Shown: positions 1-8,544, numbered from the stretch's first letter. The stretch: 64,000 nucleotides of DNA from JAKFWF01 sp963741505 (GCA_963741505.1 CAVUIJ010000014.1:124001-188000); one strand, 5' to 3'. Translations and numbers: made by a program. The notes: generated by a model not told the origin, from the sequence alone.

Positions 1-242
1 TACTTGATGTAGTCGTCGACCTTGGTCACCAGCACCCGCTTGAAGTGCTCCGGTTTGGTGAGCAATACCACGCGCTGATCACCGAGATTGACGGGAATTA
101 CGCCACCGTAGCGCTCACCCATCGTCATCAGCGTCAGCATCGGGTTGCCACTGGCTTTCATCAGTGGCGTCAGCTGGAACCAGATCGAGTTCTCCTCGCC
201 GAGCTGTTGGGCGTGAGACAGGGACGGTGCGGCAGCGGTCAT
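1..242 (-). CDS. Cytochrome P450, N-terminal part only (cut by window edge)
   Basis: The minus-strand frame is open from the ATG at 242-240 to the window edge, giving about 80 residues. It reads like the P450 N-terminus: an RYGGVIPVNLGDQ-type stretch (beta-1 sheet) followed by TKPEHFKRVLVTKVDDYIK, matching the family pattern of a position before the B helix (PD-x-VRxVLVTNxDxYxK). The heme-binding cysteine lies outside the window. The frame continues open upstream of 242, so a start a few codons earlier is possible. It lies downstream of purN on the same strand with a 93-bp gap, so it need not be cotranscribed. The substrate cannot be told. Confidence 0.72.
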   Translation of the reverse strand, partial: MTAAAPSLSHAQQLGEENSIWFQLTPLMKASGNPMLTLMTMGERYGGVIPVNLGDQRVVLLTKPEHFKRVLVTKVDDYIK

Positions 243-335
243 GGCGTTCACGAGGACCTCGACGAATGTGCGTCGCTCTATATCACGATCGGGCGCGAAT
301 GGCGCCGGACGTGACCGCCGGCCGCAGGCCCATAG

Positions 336-998
336 TTAATGGTTCGTCAACAGCGGCGGCCAAATCAGCGTTTGCGGGACGCCAACGGGGGCGGAAACAA
401 TCGCCTTTTCGTGCTCGATCCGCACATGCCCCCCGGCAACCAAGCCCAGCGCGTGAGGGTATATTGCGTGCTCCATGGCCAATACCCGGGCCGCCAGCGT
501 GTCGGCGGTATCATCGGGCATGACGCCGGTTGCAGCCTGTGCGACGATTGGCCCGGTATCCATTTCGAGGCGCACGAAGTGCACCGTGCAGCCGTGGATC
601 ATCACGCCCTGGTCGATGGCGCGGACATGGGTATCGAGGCCTGGCAGGGCAGGCAGCAGGGACGGGTGGATGTTGAGCTGCCGATCGCGCCAGCGGTCGA
701 CGAAGCCGCCGGTTAACAATCGCATGAAGCCGGCATTGCAGACGAGGTCGACGCCGTGATCTAGCAGTGAACCATGAAGCCTCATCTCGAACGGCACGCG
801 CGAGGCGAACTGCTTGTGGTCGATCGCCACCGTCTTGATGCCGGCCGCCGCCGCGCGCTCGAGCCCGGCCGCTTCCGGCCGGTTCGAGATCACTACGGCG
901 ATCTCGGCCGGAAAATCGGGTTTCCGGCAGGCTTCGATCAGCGACATCATGTTCGAGCCGCGGCCCGAGATCAGAATTCCGACGCGTTTTCTGCTCAT
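336..998 (-). CDS. purN: Phosphoribosylglycinamide formyltransferase (PurN)
   Basis: Transfers the formyl group of 10-formyltetrahydrofolate to GAR, the third step of purine synthesis, in the cytoplasm. The 220-residue product has the family length. The N-terminus RVGILISGRGSNMMSL is the phosphate-binding start. The catalytic asparagine and histidine sit in LNIHPSLLPALPG, and GCTVHFV...MDTGPI carries the catalytic aspartate. I chose the ATG at 998 because the open frame upstream of it (to 1100) is not PurN-like. The usual partner purM is not beside it here: the next gene upstream is behind a repeat element and the next downstream is a P450. Confidence 0.95.
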   Translation of the reverse strand: MSRKRVGILISGRGSNMMSLIEACRKPDFPAEIAVVISNRPEAAGLERAAAAGIKTVAIDHKQFASRVPFEMRLHGSLLDHGVDLVCNAGFMRLLTGGFVDRWRDRQLNIHPSLLPALPGLDTHVRAIDQGVMIHGCTVHFVRLEMDTGPIVAQAATGVMPDDTADTLAARVLAMEHAIYPHALGLVAGGHVRIEHEKAIVSAPVGVPQTLIWPPLLTNH

Positions 999-1106
999 AG
1001 CGGCTCGATTAGCATATTTGAAAGATGGCCACCAACGCCTTGGCTTTGCCCGGATATTCGCCGCATATGACGCTCGGCTAGCCGAAATCACTGCTTGCAT
1101 GCGAGG

Positions 1107-1402
1107 CTAATACCCGGAATCACACATGGATAGCACACATGACGATCGAGGATGCTCGCCGGCAAGAAGCGCCGCGCCGGCCGATGTTGCCCCATCGGAC
1201 AAGCGGCGCGTCATGCGGACGGCATGCTTCCAGCATGACGCCGGCGATCATCCTCGGTCGCCCGCTTAGGTCGCGGCCCACGGGCCCCGCGGCGTCGCGC
1301 GCCTCGACCGTAGTCTGGGCTACGCTCTTCGGCGCGCTCCTTGCGGATCGCCTCGTGGATCCGCGATCAGGTGTACTATCCATGTGTGATTCCGGGTACT
1401 AG
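1107..1402. mobile_element. MITE-like palindromic element, copy 1
   Basis: A 296-bp stretch whose ends are inverted copies of each other over about 30 bp: the left end is CTAATACCCGGAATCACAC and onward, the right end reads ...GTGTGATTCCGGGTACTAG. A second copy lies at 37391-37687. The interior is also palindromic and carries a small hairpin at about 1209-1240 (CGTCATGC ... GCATGACG). It encodes nothing convincing, so it is probably a non-autonomous element mobilised in trans. It sits directly upstream of the lytic transglycosylase and may have changed its promoter. Confidence 0.75.
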
Positions 1403-1448
1403 TCCACCGGCAAATTACGCTGACCGTAAAACGAGTTGGAAAACACCG

Positions 1449-2294
1449 ATGAGCCTTTACTCGAAGATCAATCGCGGCGCTGGCGCCGTTGCCGGCATGC
1501 TCCTGGCGCTCGGCGCGACGTCGCCGATCGTGGCGGCGCAGTCTTGCGGCAACGATGGCTCGGGGTTTGAGGCCTGGGTGCCACAGTTCCAGGCCAAGGC
1601 GCAGGCGCAGGGGATCTCGGCGGCAACGGCACGCGCGGCATTGTCGGGCTTGTCCTATGACGGCAATACCATCCGGCTCGATCGCTCGCAGCGCTCGTTC
1701 AAACTCTCATTTGAGGATTTTTATGCCAAGCGGGTGTCGAAATCGCTGATCTCACGGGGGCAGCGGCAGTTGCAGGCGAACGCGCAGCTGTTCGAGAGGA
1801 TCGAGAAGCGGTTCGGCGTACCGGGCGCGATCCTGGTCTCGATCTGGGGCCTCGAGACCAACTACGGCAGCGATGGCAACGGCGGCAAGTCGATCGTCAA
1901 CTCGCTGGCAACACTTGCCTACGATTGCCGGCGATCGGAGTTCTTCCAGAACGAGCTGCTCAACGCCATGCGCATCATCGAGCGCGGCGATATGCCAGCT
2001 TCGCAGCTGCGGGGCGGCTGGGCCGGCGAGATCGGACCGATGCAGTTCCTGCCGTCATCCTATGTCAAGTACGCGGTCGATTTCGACGGCGACGGCCGCA
2101 AGGACCTGATCCACTCGGCGCCGGACATGCTGGCCTCGACCGCCAACTTCTTCAAGCAGAAGGGCTGGGTTACCGGCCAGTCGTGGCAGCCGGGATCGGC
2201 CAACTACGCCGTGATCCAGGAGTGGAACAAGGCCGAGGTCTACGCCAAGACGATCGCCGTCATGGCCGCCAAGATGGACGGCCGGGAGATGTAG
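1449..2294 (+). CDS. Secreted lytic murein transglycosylase, MltB type
   Basis: Cleaves the MurNAc-GlcNAc bond of peptidoglycan in the periplasm, forming 1,6-anhydro ends. The 281-residue product starts at the ATG at 1449; the open frame begins earlier but only inside the repeat element. Residues about 8-31 form a signal peptide ending VAAQ. The SLT_2 domain fills the rest: the catalytic glutamate is in SIWGLETNYGSDGNGG, and AGEIGPMQFLPSSYVKYAVD is the substrate-groove motif. A calcium-loop-like DFDGDGRKDL follows. It lacks the C-terminal peptidoglycan-binding domain found in some relatives. It stands alone, with purN divergent on one side and GNAT convergent on the other. Confidence 0.9.
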   Translation: MSLYSKINRGAGAVAGMLLALGATSPIVAAQSCGNDGSGFEAWVPQFQAKAQAQGISAATARAALSGLSYDGNTIRLDRSQRSFKLSFEDFYAKRVSKSLISRGQRQLQANAQLFERIEKRFGVPGAILVSIWGLETNYGSDGNGGKSIVNSLATLAYDCRRSEFFQNELLNAMRIIERGDMPASQLRGGWAGEIGPMQFLPSSYVKYAVDFDGDGRKDLIHSAPDMLASTANFFKQKGWVTGQSWQPGSANYAVIQEWNKAEVYAKTIAVMAAKMDGREM

Positions 2295-2365
2295 TCCCGC
2301 CGCCCGGCAGCCGCGCCGTCCGGCCGCAGTCGGCCGCCGCCGCGAGGCGCTGCTGGAAGCGGCAA

Positions 2366-2989
2366 TCAAAGAACCGGCACGTGCCGGCCCATACTGCGCG
2401 GCAACTCGCCCGCGAGCCGCGGATCGTCGGCGATCTCGACTTGCTGCTGGTAGGCGCGAAAGCCCATGTGGCGGTAGAACTGCAGCGCCGCCGGATGGTC
2501 GAGGGTACAAGTGTGCACCCAGAGCCGATCGATCGGTTGCGACCAAGCCCGCGCGATCGCTTCCCGCATCAGATAGCCACCCATGCCCCGGCCGATGAAC
2601 GGCGGCGTCACGCCGAAAAACGCGATCTCGCAGACCCTGTCCTGACGGAAATCGAGCTCCAGCAGGCCGGCTTCGGTGCCCTCCACCCCAAGCACGTGCA
2701 CGAAAACCGCCGGGTCATGGATGATCGCGGCTAGTTCGGCGTCCGACAACCGCAGTCGCGAGAACCACAGCCATTCCTCGCCGACCTTGCGAAACAGCCG
2801 GCGATACCAGTCGAGATCGGGGCGCTCGATGCGCGCCAGCATCGCGCCGGGGGGGCGCGTCGGCGCGAGTGGCGGCACTGGCGCAGTCGTCATCTCGAGC
2901 GAGGTGACGATGGTTGCGACTTTGCCCGGCGGCACGGTCATCAATCCATCAGGCGCGATCGGCAACATGGGCAACGTCCTCGTTGGCAT
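2366..2989 (-). CDS. GNAT family acetyltransferase
   Basis: A 207-residue protein with the acetyl-CoA site visible as IGRGMGGYLMREAIARAW (R-x-x-G-x-G type motif A), followed by LWVHTCTLDHPAALQFYRHMGF, the usual motif B around the AL-x-FY-x-x-x-GF signature. The first 40 residues are proline-rich and not conserved. The start ATG at 2989 lies 23 bp downstream of the BtaB-like methyltransferase stop, so the two are probably one transcript. The reading frame stays open far upstream, but there it is only a shadow of the methyltransferase gene. The substrate is unknown. Confidence 0.85.
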   Translation of the reverse strand: MPTRTLPMLPIAPDGLMTVPPGKVATIVTSLEMTTAPVPPLAPTRPPGAMLARIERPDLDWYRRLFRKVGEEWLWFSRLRLSDAELAAIIHDPAVFVHVLGVEGTEAGLLELDFRQDRVCEIAFFGVTPPFIGRGMGGYLMREAIARAWSQPIDRLWVHTCTLDHPAALQFYRHMGFRAYQQQVEIADDPRLAGELPRSMGRHVPVL

Positions 2990-3012
2990 GCCGCATCGAT
3001 AGCATGGCGCCG

Positions 3013-3669
3013 CTAATTGCGCCGCAGCACCGCGTAGGTGGCATAACCGCGATAGGGATGAGCGACGAACACATCGAGGCCGTTGGCCAAGGCGAGGCGG
3101 CGCAATTCGGCCTCGAGATCGGCGCTCGGGTACACCGAGAAGCGGGCGAGCCAGGCATAGAGCGCGGATTTCGCCAGCGCCGGAAAACCCTCGAGTCCGC
3201 CGAAATCGACGACGTGCAGCGAGCCTCGAGCCGCCAACTGCCGGCTGGCGCAATCGAGCGTCTGCCGCCAGGACGGGATCATCGACAAGGCATAGGAGAT
3301 GAAGATGCGGTCGGCGGCGGCGAAGCCGAACATGGCATCGAGATCGAAGTTCGTCGCATCGCCCTTGGCGACGTGAATGCGCTCGGCGAGCCCGGCGCCG
3401 GCGATGTTCTTGCGCGCGGTCGCCAGCATCACGCTCGATATGTCGAAGCCGTAGAATCGCGCCATCGGGTACGTGTGCGCCGCCTGGATCAGATTGCGGG
3501 CGGTGCCGCAGCCGACCTCGACCACAGTGCCGCCGTCGGGCGGCCGTAGGCCGGTGATCAGGGTATCGCGCCCGAGCAGGAAATGGCGACGTGTCGCGTC
3601 GTAGAAATGACGCTGGTAGCGATAGATCCGATCCATGTGCGCCGCGGCGGCAGCCGACTGGTCGATCAT
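3013..3669 (-). CDS. SAM-dependent methyltransferase, BtaB-like
   Basis: Class I methyltransferase of 218 residues. The opening MDRIYRYQRHFYDATRRHF, together with GRDTLITGL, resembles BtaB, which trimethylates diacylglyceryl-homoserine to the betaine lipid DGTS. The SAM-binding motif I is VVEVGCGTARNL (about residues 50-60), with the acidic residue of motif II in YGFDIS. BtaA, which makes the homoserine lipid and is normally the neighbour, is not in this window. Either BtaA is elsewhere, or the enzyme methylates another amine. It is followed by the GNAT gene, and ppk2 is divergent with about 235 bp between. Confidence 0.75.
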   Translation of the reverse strand: MIDQSAAAAAHMDRIYRYQRHFYDATRRHFLLGRDTLITGLRPPDGGTVVEVGCGTARNLIQAAHTYPMARFYGFDISSVMLATARKNIAGAGLAERIHVAKGDATNFDLDAMFGFAAADRIFISYALSMIPSWRQTLDCASRQLAARGSLHVVDFGGLEGFPALAKSALYAWLARFSVYPSADLEAELRRLALANGLDVFVAHPYRGYATYAVLRRN

Positions 3670-3904
3670 ACAGGCTCGAGTTCGTCAAAGAGATGGAAGC
3701 GGCCACAGATCACCGATTGGTCCCCCTGCGTCCAGGCCTTCCGGGTCGCCGTTACATGACTCTACCGCCGGAAACGTGCGTCCAGCAACGCGACCAGGCA
3801 ATCCGCACGACGGCTACCGTCGGCAGTGCGCATTGATCGAGATCAAAGCGTCGCTGCGGCGCGTTGGCTCTGGTTAGTATTGGTCCAGGGAGGTCAGTGC
3901 TGCA

Positions 3905-4939
3905 ATGGCAAAGCGCGAGAATATGAGCGGCGGCGTTGCGCCATTCGAGTCGCCTGCACCCGGCGATGTAGCGCCGGAAGTAGTTGCGGTCGAAGGCGCG
4001 GCGACCGCAGATGTCCTTCTCACCGCGGCGACGCCGATACCGGACGCATCCATTATTCATCGCCGGCCGAGCGTTTCGCGGCACGACGCCGACAGCATCC
4101 GCCGCGCCTTCGAGACCGGTGAATTCCCATACAAATCCCGCATGGGCAACTCGGTCTATCTCGAGCAAATGGGTAAGCTGCAGATAGAGCTGTTGAAGGC
4201 GCAAAGCTGGGTCAAAGAGACAGGGCAGAAGATCGTTGTGCTGTTCGAGGGCCGGGACGGCGCCGGCAAGGGTGGCACCATCAAACGCTACATGGAGCAT
4301 CTCAATCCACGCGGCGCCAAGGTCGTTGCACTCGAAAAGCCCACCGAGCGCGAGCGCACGCTCTGGTATTTCCAACGCTACCTGCAACACCTGCCGGCGG
4401 CCGGTGAAATCGTGTTCTTCGACCGCTCCTGGTACAATCGTGCCGGCGTCGAGCGTGTGATGGGTTTCTGCGCACCCAATGACTATCTCGAATTCATGCG
4501 CGAGTGCCCTGACCTAGAGCGCATGATCGTGCACTCGAAGATCCAACTCTATAAGTACTGGTTCTCGGTGACGCGCGAGGAGCAGCTACGTCGCTTCGCC
4601 GCTCGCGAGACCGATCCGCTCAAGCAGTGGAAATTGTCGCCAATCGACCAGGCATCGCTCAACAAGTGGGACGACTATACGGAAGCCAAGGAAGCGATGT
4701 TTTTCTATACAGACACCGCCGACGCGCCGTGGGTCATCATCAAGTCCGACGACAAGAAGCGAGCGCGCCTCAATTGCATGCGGCATTTTCTGTCGACGCT
4801 TCCCTACCCCAAGAAGAACCTCAAGGTCGTCGAGGAGCCGGATCCGCTGATTGTCGGCTCGGGTTCACACGTGATCGGTCGCGACGAACACATTTTGGGC
4901 AAGACACTGCATCCAGACAAGCGTCGCACCAGTCGATGA
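3905..4939 (+). CDS. ppk2: Polyphosphate kinase 2 (PPK2 class I)
   Basis: Uses polyphosphate to phosphorylate nucleoside diphosphates (or the reverse) in the cytoplasm. The 344-residue protein has a variable 80-residue N-terminus, then the PPK2 core: Walker A is EGRDGAGKGGTIKRYMEHL, the lid follows, and Walker B is FFDRSWYNRAGVERVMGF. KWDDYTEAKEAMFFYTDT and the basic DDKKRARLNCMRHFL are also typical of one-domain PPK2 enzymes. An alternative start is the Met at 3923. It is followed after about 50 bp by the DUF2189 membrane protein and may share its transcript. Confidence 0.93.
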   Translation: MAKRENMSGGVAPFESPAPGDVAPEVVAVEGAATADVLLTAATPIPDASIIHRRPSVSRHDADSIRRAFETGEFPYKSRMGNSVYLEQMGKLQIELLKAQSWVKETGQKIVVLFEGRDGAGKGGTIKRYMEHLNPRGAKVVALEKPTERERTLWYFQRYLQHLPAAGEIVFFDRSWYNRAGVERVMGFCAPNDYLEFMRECPDLERMIVHSKIQLYKYWFSVTREEQLRRFAARETDPLKQWKLSPIDQASLNKWDDYTEAKEAMFFYTDTADAPWVIIKSDDKKRARLNCMRHFLSTLPYPKKNLKVVEEPDPLIVGSGSHVIGRDEHILGKTLHPDKRRTSR

Positions 4940-4985
4940 GTAGCGCACGCCGTCTGGCGCCGCCGACACGCCTGCAGCCATAACA

Positions 4986-5807
4986 ATGGGGGCGCAGATG
5001 AACGAGATGGCCCCGGGTGGCGCGGTACGCCCACCCGAGAAGATCCCGGCGGCACCGGCGGTGCGCCGGGTCGGCACAGAGGATCTCGTGGAGGCCTTCG
5101 GAGCGGGTATCCGCGACTTTCGCGCGGCGCCAAGTTTCGGTCTCGCGATCGGCGCCTTCTGCGCCGCCGGCGGCTGGTTGATACTGCTGCTGCTGTGGCA
5201 ATTCGAGCTACCCTATCTCGCCTATCCAATGGCCATGGGCTTCGTCCTCGTCGCGCCCTTCGTTGTGACCGGGCTCTATGACGTCAGTCGAAGGCTGGAG
5301 CTTGGCCAACCGCTTTCCTGGTCGGCGATGTGGCGGGCGATTTGGGATACCCGGTCGCGCGACTTGCGTTGGATGGCGCTGATCTCTGCCTTCTCCCTGG
5401 TGATCTGGATGGATATCGCGGCTTTGTTGTCGTTCGGCTTTCTCGGCTTCAAGCCGCTCAACGACCAGCTGTTGAACGAGCTGTTCACTACGCCCTCGGG
5501 GCTCATGTTCCTGCTGATCGGAAACCTGGCTGGAGCCGTGATCGCCTTCTTCATTTTCTCGATTTCGGTCGTGTCGTTCCCGCTGCTGTTCGACCGCGAC
5601 GTCGACTTCGTCACCGGGATCATTACCAGCGTCAAGACGGTGATCGCCAATCCCTGGACTATGGCACTGTGGTGCGGGTTGATCGGTTTATTGATCGCTA
5701 TTTCGATCCTGTCAGCCTTTGCCGGTCTATTGGTGGCCCTGCCAGTGCTTGGGCATGCCTCGTGGCACCTTTACCGCCGCGCCGTCGAGCCGGAAAAGGT
5801 TGGCTGA
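4986..5807 (+). CDS. DUF2189 integral membrane protein
   Basis: A 273-residue protein with about five or six hydrophobic segments (roughly residues 55-75, 78-98, 132-155, 172-200, 222-250), matching DUF2189, a family of unknown function common in alphaproteobacteria. The N-terminal 30 residues are soluble and proline/glycine-rich. The Met at 4998 is a likely alternative start, because GGGGG lies five bases before it. It may be cotranscribed with ppk2. No enzymatic motif is visible. Confidence 0.8.
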   Translation: MGAQMNEMAPGGAVRPPEKIPAAPAVRRVGTEDLVEAFGAGIRDFRAAPSFGLAIGAFCAAGGWLILLLLWQFELPYLAYPMAMGFVLVAPFVVTGLYDVSRRLELGQPLSWSAMWRAIWDTRSRDLRWMALISAFSLVIWMDIAALLSFGFLGFKPLNDQLLNELFTTPSGLMFLLIGNLAGAVIAFFIFSISVVSFPLLFDRDVDFVTGIITSVKTVIANPWTMALWCGLIGLLIAISILSAFAGLLVALPVLGHASWHLYRRAVEPEKVG

Positions 5808-5835
5808 GGCCGGCAACCGCGAGCAGCCACGGTGT

Positions 5836-6384
5836 TCACACGCTCGGCTTGTCGTCGCACGTGGCCGGCTTTGCGCGGTCCCAGCCGCGGGCGGTCCAGC
5901 TCGGCCTTCCAGGATCAAGCTTCGCCGCCTCGCTCTCGCTGCTGGTGAGGAAGTAGAATTCGTAGCAATTGGCACTGTGGCGTGCGACCTTGAAGCAACC
6001 GCCGACCACGTAGCCGTCGTAGAGCGTGCAGAACGACTTGTTGACCACCGACCAGCGGCCAGTCATCGCCTTGCGCGGATCGCGGTAGGCGATCCGCCCG
6101 TTCTCGAAATAGTTTTCGGTGAACTTCACGCCATCGACGTAGACGCCATTGATCGTGACGCCGGCAAAGGCCTTGCGGATCTCGTCGTCCCCCATCCAGC
6201 CGTCGACGGGCTGGGCAGCGACCATTGTCGCCAACGACAGCATCGCCGTCGCGCATGAGCAGATCAGCGTTCGCCTGGCCAAGCGGGTCTCCGATGCGGC
6301 TTGCCGAACAGGCCGGAATGCACCAGATGATTGTGGCGAGCGTTTGCAGCTTGGTTCATCGCGGCCAAGTCCATTCCGGCGCAT
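5836..6384 (-). CDS. Secreted hypothetical protein (DUF995-like)
   Basis: A protein of up to 182 residues. A hydrophobic export signal lies at about residues 37-58 (TLICSCATAMLSLATMVAA), so the true start is probably well inside the open frame, perhaps at a non-ATG codon. The mature part (about 125 residues) has a pattern resembling rhizobial DUF995 proteins: an EIRKAFAG opening, GRIAYRDP, TGRWSVVNKSFCTLY, then paired cysteines in GGCFKV and NCYEFYF. The family has no known biochemical role. It is convergent with the DUF2189 gene. Confidence 0.6.
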   Translation of the reverse strand: MRRNGLGRDEPSCKRSPQSSGAFRPVRQAASETRLARRTLICSCATAMLSLATMVAAQPVDGWMGDDEIRKAFAGVTINGVYVDGVKFTENYFENGRIAYRDPRKAMTGRWSVVNKSFCTLYDGYVVGGCFKVARHSANCYEFYFLTSSESEAAKLDPGRPSWTARGWDRAKPATCDDKPSV

Positions 6385-6494
6385 CCGGCGTTGACGGGCC
6401 GGGCTTGAACTTGCGACAAGACACCATCGTGCGGCGCAACCATGCCGCCGCGTAAACGGTACGTGATAGCCTTCGACCCGGGACGACGACGCAG

Positions 6495-6833
6495 ATGACT
6501 TTCATCGTCAACGACAATTGCATCAAGTGCAAGTTCACCGACTGCGTCGAAGTGTGTCCGGTGGACTGCTTCTATGAAGGCGAGAACATGCTCGTCATCC
6601 ATCCGGACGAATGCATCGACTGTGGCGTGTGCGAGCCCGAGTGCCCGGTCGAGGCGATCAAGCCGGACACCGAGAAGGGCATCGACAAGTGGTTGGAGGT
6701 CAATCGCGTATACGCTGAGAAATGGCCGAACATCACCGCCAAGAAGGAAGCGCCGCCCGACGCCGACAAGTATCGCGACGAAAAGGGCAAGTTCGAGAAG
6801 TACTTCTCGGACAAGCCGGGCACCGGTGATTAG
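6495..6833 (+). CDS. fdxA: 7Fe-8S ferredoxin (FdxA)
   Basis: Small electron carrier of 112 residues of the Azotobacter ferredoxin I type. By analogy with that protein, cysteines 9, 17 and 50 bind the 3Fe-4S cluster, and 21, 40, 43 and 46 bind the 4Fe-4S cluster. Both sets are intact (NCIKCKFTDCVEVCPVDC and DECIDCGVCEPECPV). The acidic/basic 60-residue tail is usual for the alphaproteobacterial form. The order fdxA then carD is conserved in this group, although here the two are separated by 545 bp. Confidence 0.95.
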   Translation: MTFIVNDNCIKCKFTDCVEVCPVDCFYEGENMLVIHPDECIDCGVCEPECPVEAIKPDTEKGIDKWLEVNRVYAEKWPNITAKKEAPPDADKYRDEKGKFEKYFSDKPGTGD

Positions 6834-7378
6834 TTGATTCTGCAAGGCAAAATTGCCTTGACCCGTGGCGCCTGCAGAGACTTGAACAATGTTCTTGAGA
6901 AATTTCTCTACATCGGCGAATTCGTGACGTCTGGGCGCACGCATAGGTTGCAGTTATCGATGAATTTTTGGCTGCCATGCAGTCTGCCGCATGCTGGCCC
7001 TTCTTTTTCCATGAAAATTGTGTTACTTGTGCCGCAGTCGAGAGGCGTGGAGACGAACAGGAACGCGAGGATCAGCCAAGTGAGGAGGTCTTCGCGGTTT
7101 TGCAGCCGTTTGGATCAGGGCTAGGTATTGGCGTCGCGGTCTTGCAAGGAACTTGATCACTCGACGAAAGACCATCGCCAAGACAGCGTCGGCGCTCGTG
7201 ATCTGCAAGATTCACCGGCAGCTGGCGGTCGCGGACATCCACTCGATAGCCATTCCGGCTTTTCGAAAGGGCTGTTCTCGGTGGGCGCTGAGCCGGTCGT
7301 GTTCACCGGCTTGGCCGGCTGCGGGATGCAGCCCGGTCGATATCCGTCACGTGCCCCTATAGAGTGAGATGACAATCT
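6834..7378. other. 545-bp intergenic region between fdxA and carD
   Basis: No convincing gene. A small inverted repeat AAGGCA/TGCCTT lies at about 6844-6859, just past the fdxA stop, without a T-run, so it is only a weak terminator candidate. A short palindrome GAACAATGTTC lies near 6882-6892. The carD start has GAGTGAG about 8 bases ahead as a ribosome site. The region is longer than usual for this gene pair and may hold the carD promoter. Confidence 0.4.
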
Positions 7379-8461
7379 ATGCCCCAGAAGAAAAAAGCTT
7401 CCGCCAAGACAGCTGCAGTCAAGTCGACCGCAGCCCGCAAGGCGTCGAAGCCCGCCACCAAGACTGCAAAGGAGGCGGCGAAGACTTCCAAGAAGACCAT
7501 GAAGAGAGCTGGGGCGAAGACTGTCAGCGTGAAGTCGACCGCCAGGTCCCAAGCTGCCGTCGCCAAGAAGCATCCGACCGCCAAGGCCGCTGTCAAGCAG
7601 GCAAAGCAGTTGAAGCCCAGTGCTAAGAAGCCGACCGTTCTGCCGGCGAAGAAGCCAGTCGTCGCCGCCAAGCCGGTTGCACCGAAGGTTGACATCGCCA
7701 AGATCGTGGCGCATGCGCGCCCCGCGGTGACCCCGGCCGTGACGGTGGCCAAGAGCGTGCCGGCAGCCGTCGCCAAGCAGGCGGCGCAGCGTATTTCCAG
7801 CCCGCCAATCACGCCGCAGCAGCAGGCCGCCAAGGCGCTCGAGCTGCAGCGCCAGCAGCAAATTGCGGCGGCGGCCACGGCTGCGAAGAAGCCGGTCAAT
7901 ACCCGGCACGGCTTCAAGACCAACGAGTTCATCGTCTATCCGGCGCATGGCGTCGGCCGCATCGTCGGGATCGAGGAGCAGGAGATCGCCGGCATGGCGC
8001 TCGAGCTGTTCGTCATCACCTTCGAGAAGGACAAGATGACGCTGCGGGTGCCGACCGGCAAGCTGCAGAGCGTCGGCATGCGCAAGCTCGCCGACGAGGC
8101 GATCGTCAAGCGTGCCATGGAGACGCTGAAGGGTCGCGCCCGCATCAAGCGCACGATGTGGAGCCGCCGCGCCCAGGAGTACGAGGCGAAGATCAACTCC
8201 GGCGACCTGATTTCGATCGCCGAGGTGGTCCGCGATCTCTATCGCTCGGAGACGCAGCCGGAGCAGTCCTATTCCGAGCGGCAGCTCTATGAAGCCGCCC
8301 TCGACCGCATGGCGCGCGAGATCGCCGCCGTCGACAAGCTCGACGAACGCGGTGCCGTGCAGAAGATCACCGAGGTGCTGTCCAGGAGCGCCAAGGGCCG
8401 TCGCGTCGCCGAGGAAGAGGCCGACGCCGCCGAAGGCGACGAGGAAGTTCAGGCGGCCTGA
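7379..8461 (+). CDS. carD: CarD-type RNA polymerase-binding regulator with H1-like N-terminal tail
   Basis: CarD proteins bind the RNA polymerase beta subunit and stabilise open promoter complexes. Residues about 176-360 are the CarD core: the Tudor-like RID begins HGFKTNEFIVYPAHGVGRIV, and the helical DNA-binding part includes RARIKRTMWSRRAQEYEAK and EQSYSERQLYEAALDRM, the alphaproteobacterial signature. Ahead of it are about 175 residues made almost only of Lys, Ala, Thr, Ser, Val and Pro with KKP and AKK repeats, like a histone H1 tail, then a glutamine-rich linker. A stem-loop terminator follows directly. The Met at residue 41 is an alternative start but would still leave a basic tail. 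Confidence 0.92.
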   Translation: MPQKKKASAKTAAVKSTAARKASKPATKTAKEAAKTSKKTMKRAGAKTVSVKSTARSQAAVAKKHPTAKAAVKQAKQLKPSAKKPTVLPAKKPVVAAKPVAPKVDIAKIVAHARPAVTPAVTVAKSVPAAVAKQAAQRISSPPITPQQQAAKALELQRQQQIAAAATAAKKPVNTRHGFKTNEFIVYPAHGVGRIVGIEEQEIAGMALELFVITFEKDKMTLRVPTGKLQSVGMRKLADEAIVKRAMETLKGRARIKRTMWSRRAQEYEAKINSGDLISIAEVVRDLYRSETQPEQSYSERQLYEAALDRMAREIAAVDKLDERGAVQKITEVLSRSAKGRRVAEEEADAAEGDEEVQAA

Positions 8462-8494
8462 GCCGCACTCAAGGCTTCGCCGCGCAACGAACAG

Positions 8495-8533
8495 ATGCGC
8501 CCGCAACGGAGAGTTTGCGGGCGCATTTTCTTT
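8495..8533 (+). terminator. Stem-loop terminator after carD
   Basis: A 12-bp stem ATGCGCCCGCAA / TTGCGGGCGCAT with a short loop, followed by TTTCTTTG. It lies between the convergent carD and nuclease-like genes and probably ends carD transcription. Confidence 0.8.
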
Positions 8534-8544
8534 GTGCCGCGCCC

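Noticed and set aside
1341..1448. An earlier start for the lytic transglycosylase
   Set aside because: It would begin inside the MITE-like repeat and place 36 residues before a normal signal peptide.
2990..3706. A long open frame continuing upstream of the GNAT gene as one 446-residue protein
   Set aside because: The upstream part is an arginine-rich shadow of the BtaB-like methyltransferase and has no GNAT or other family character; the ATG at 2989 gives a normal-length protein.
6844..6859. AAGGCA/TGCCTT palindrome as a firm terminator of fdxA
   Set aside because: Short stem without a T-run; mentioned only as a weak candidate.
7157..8506. A 449-residue open frame opposite carD
   Set aside because: Leucine/arginine-rich antisense shadow of the lysine-rich carD gene.
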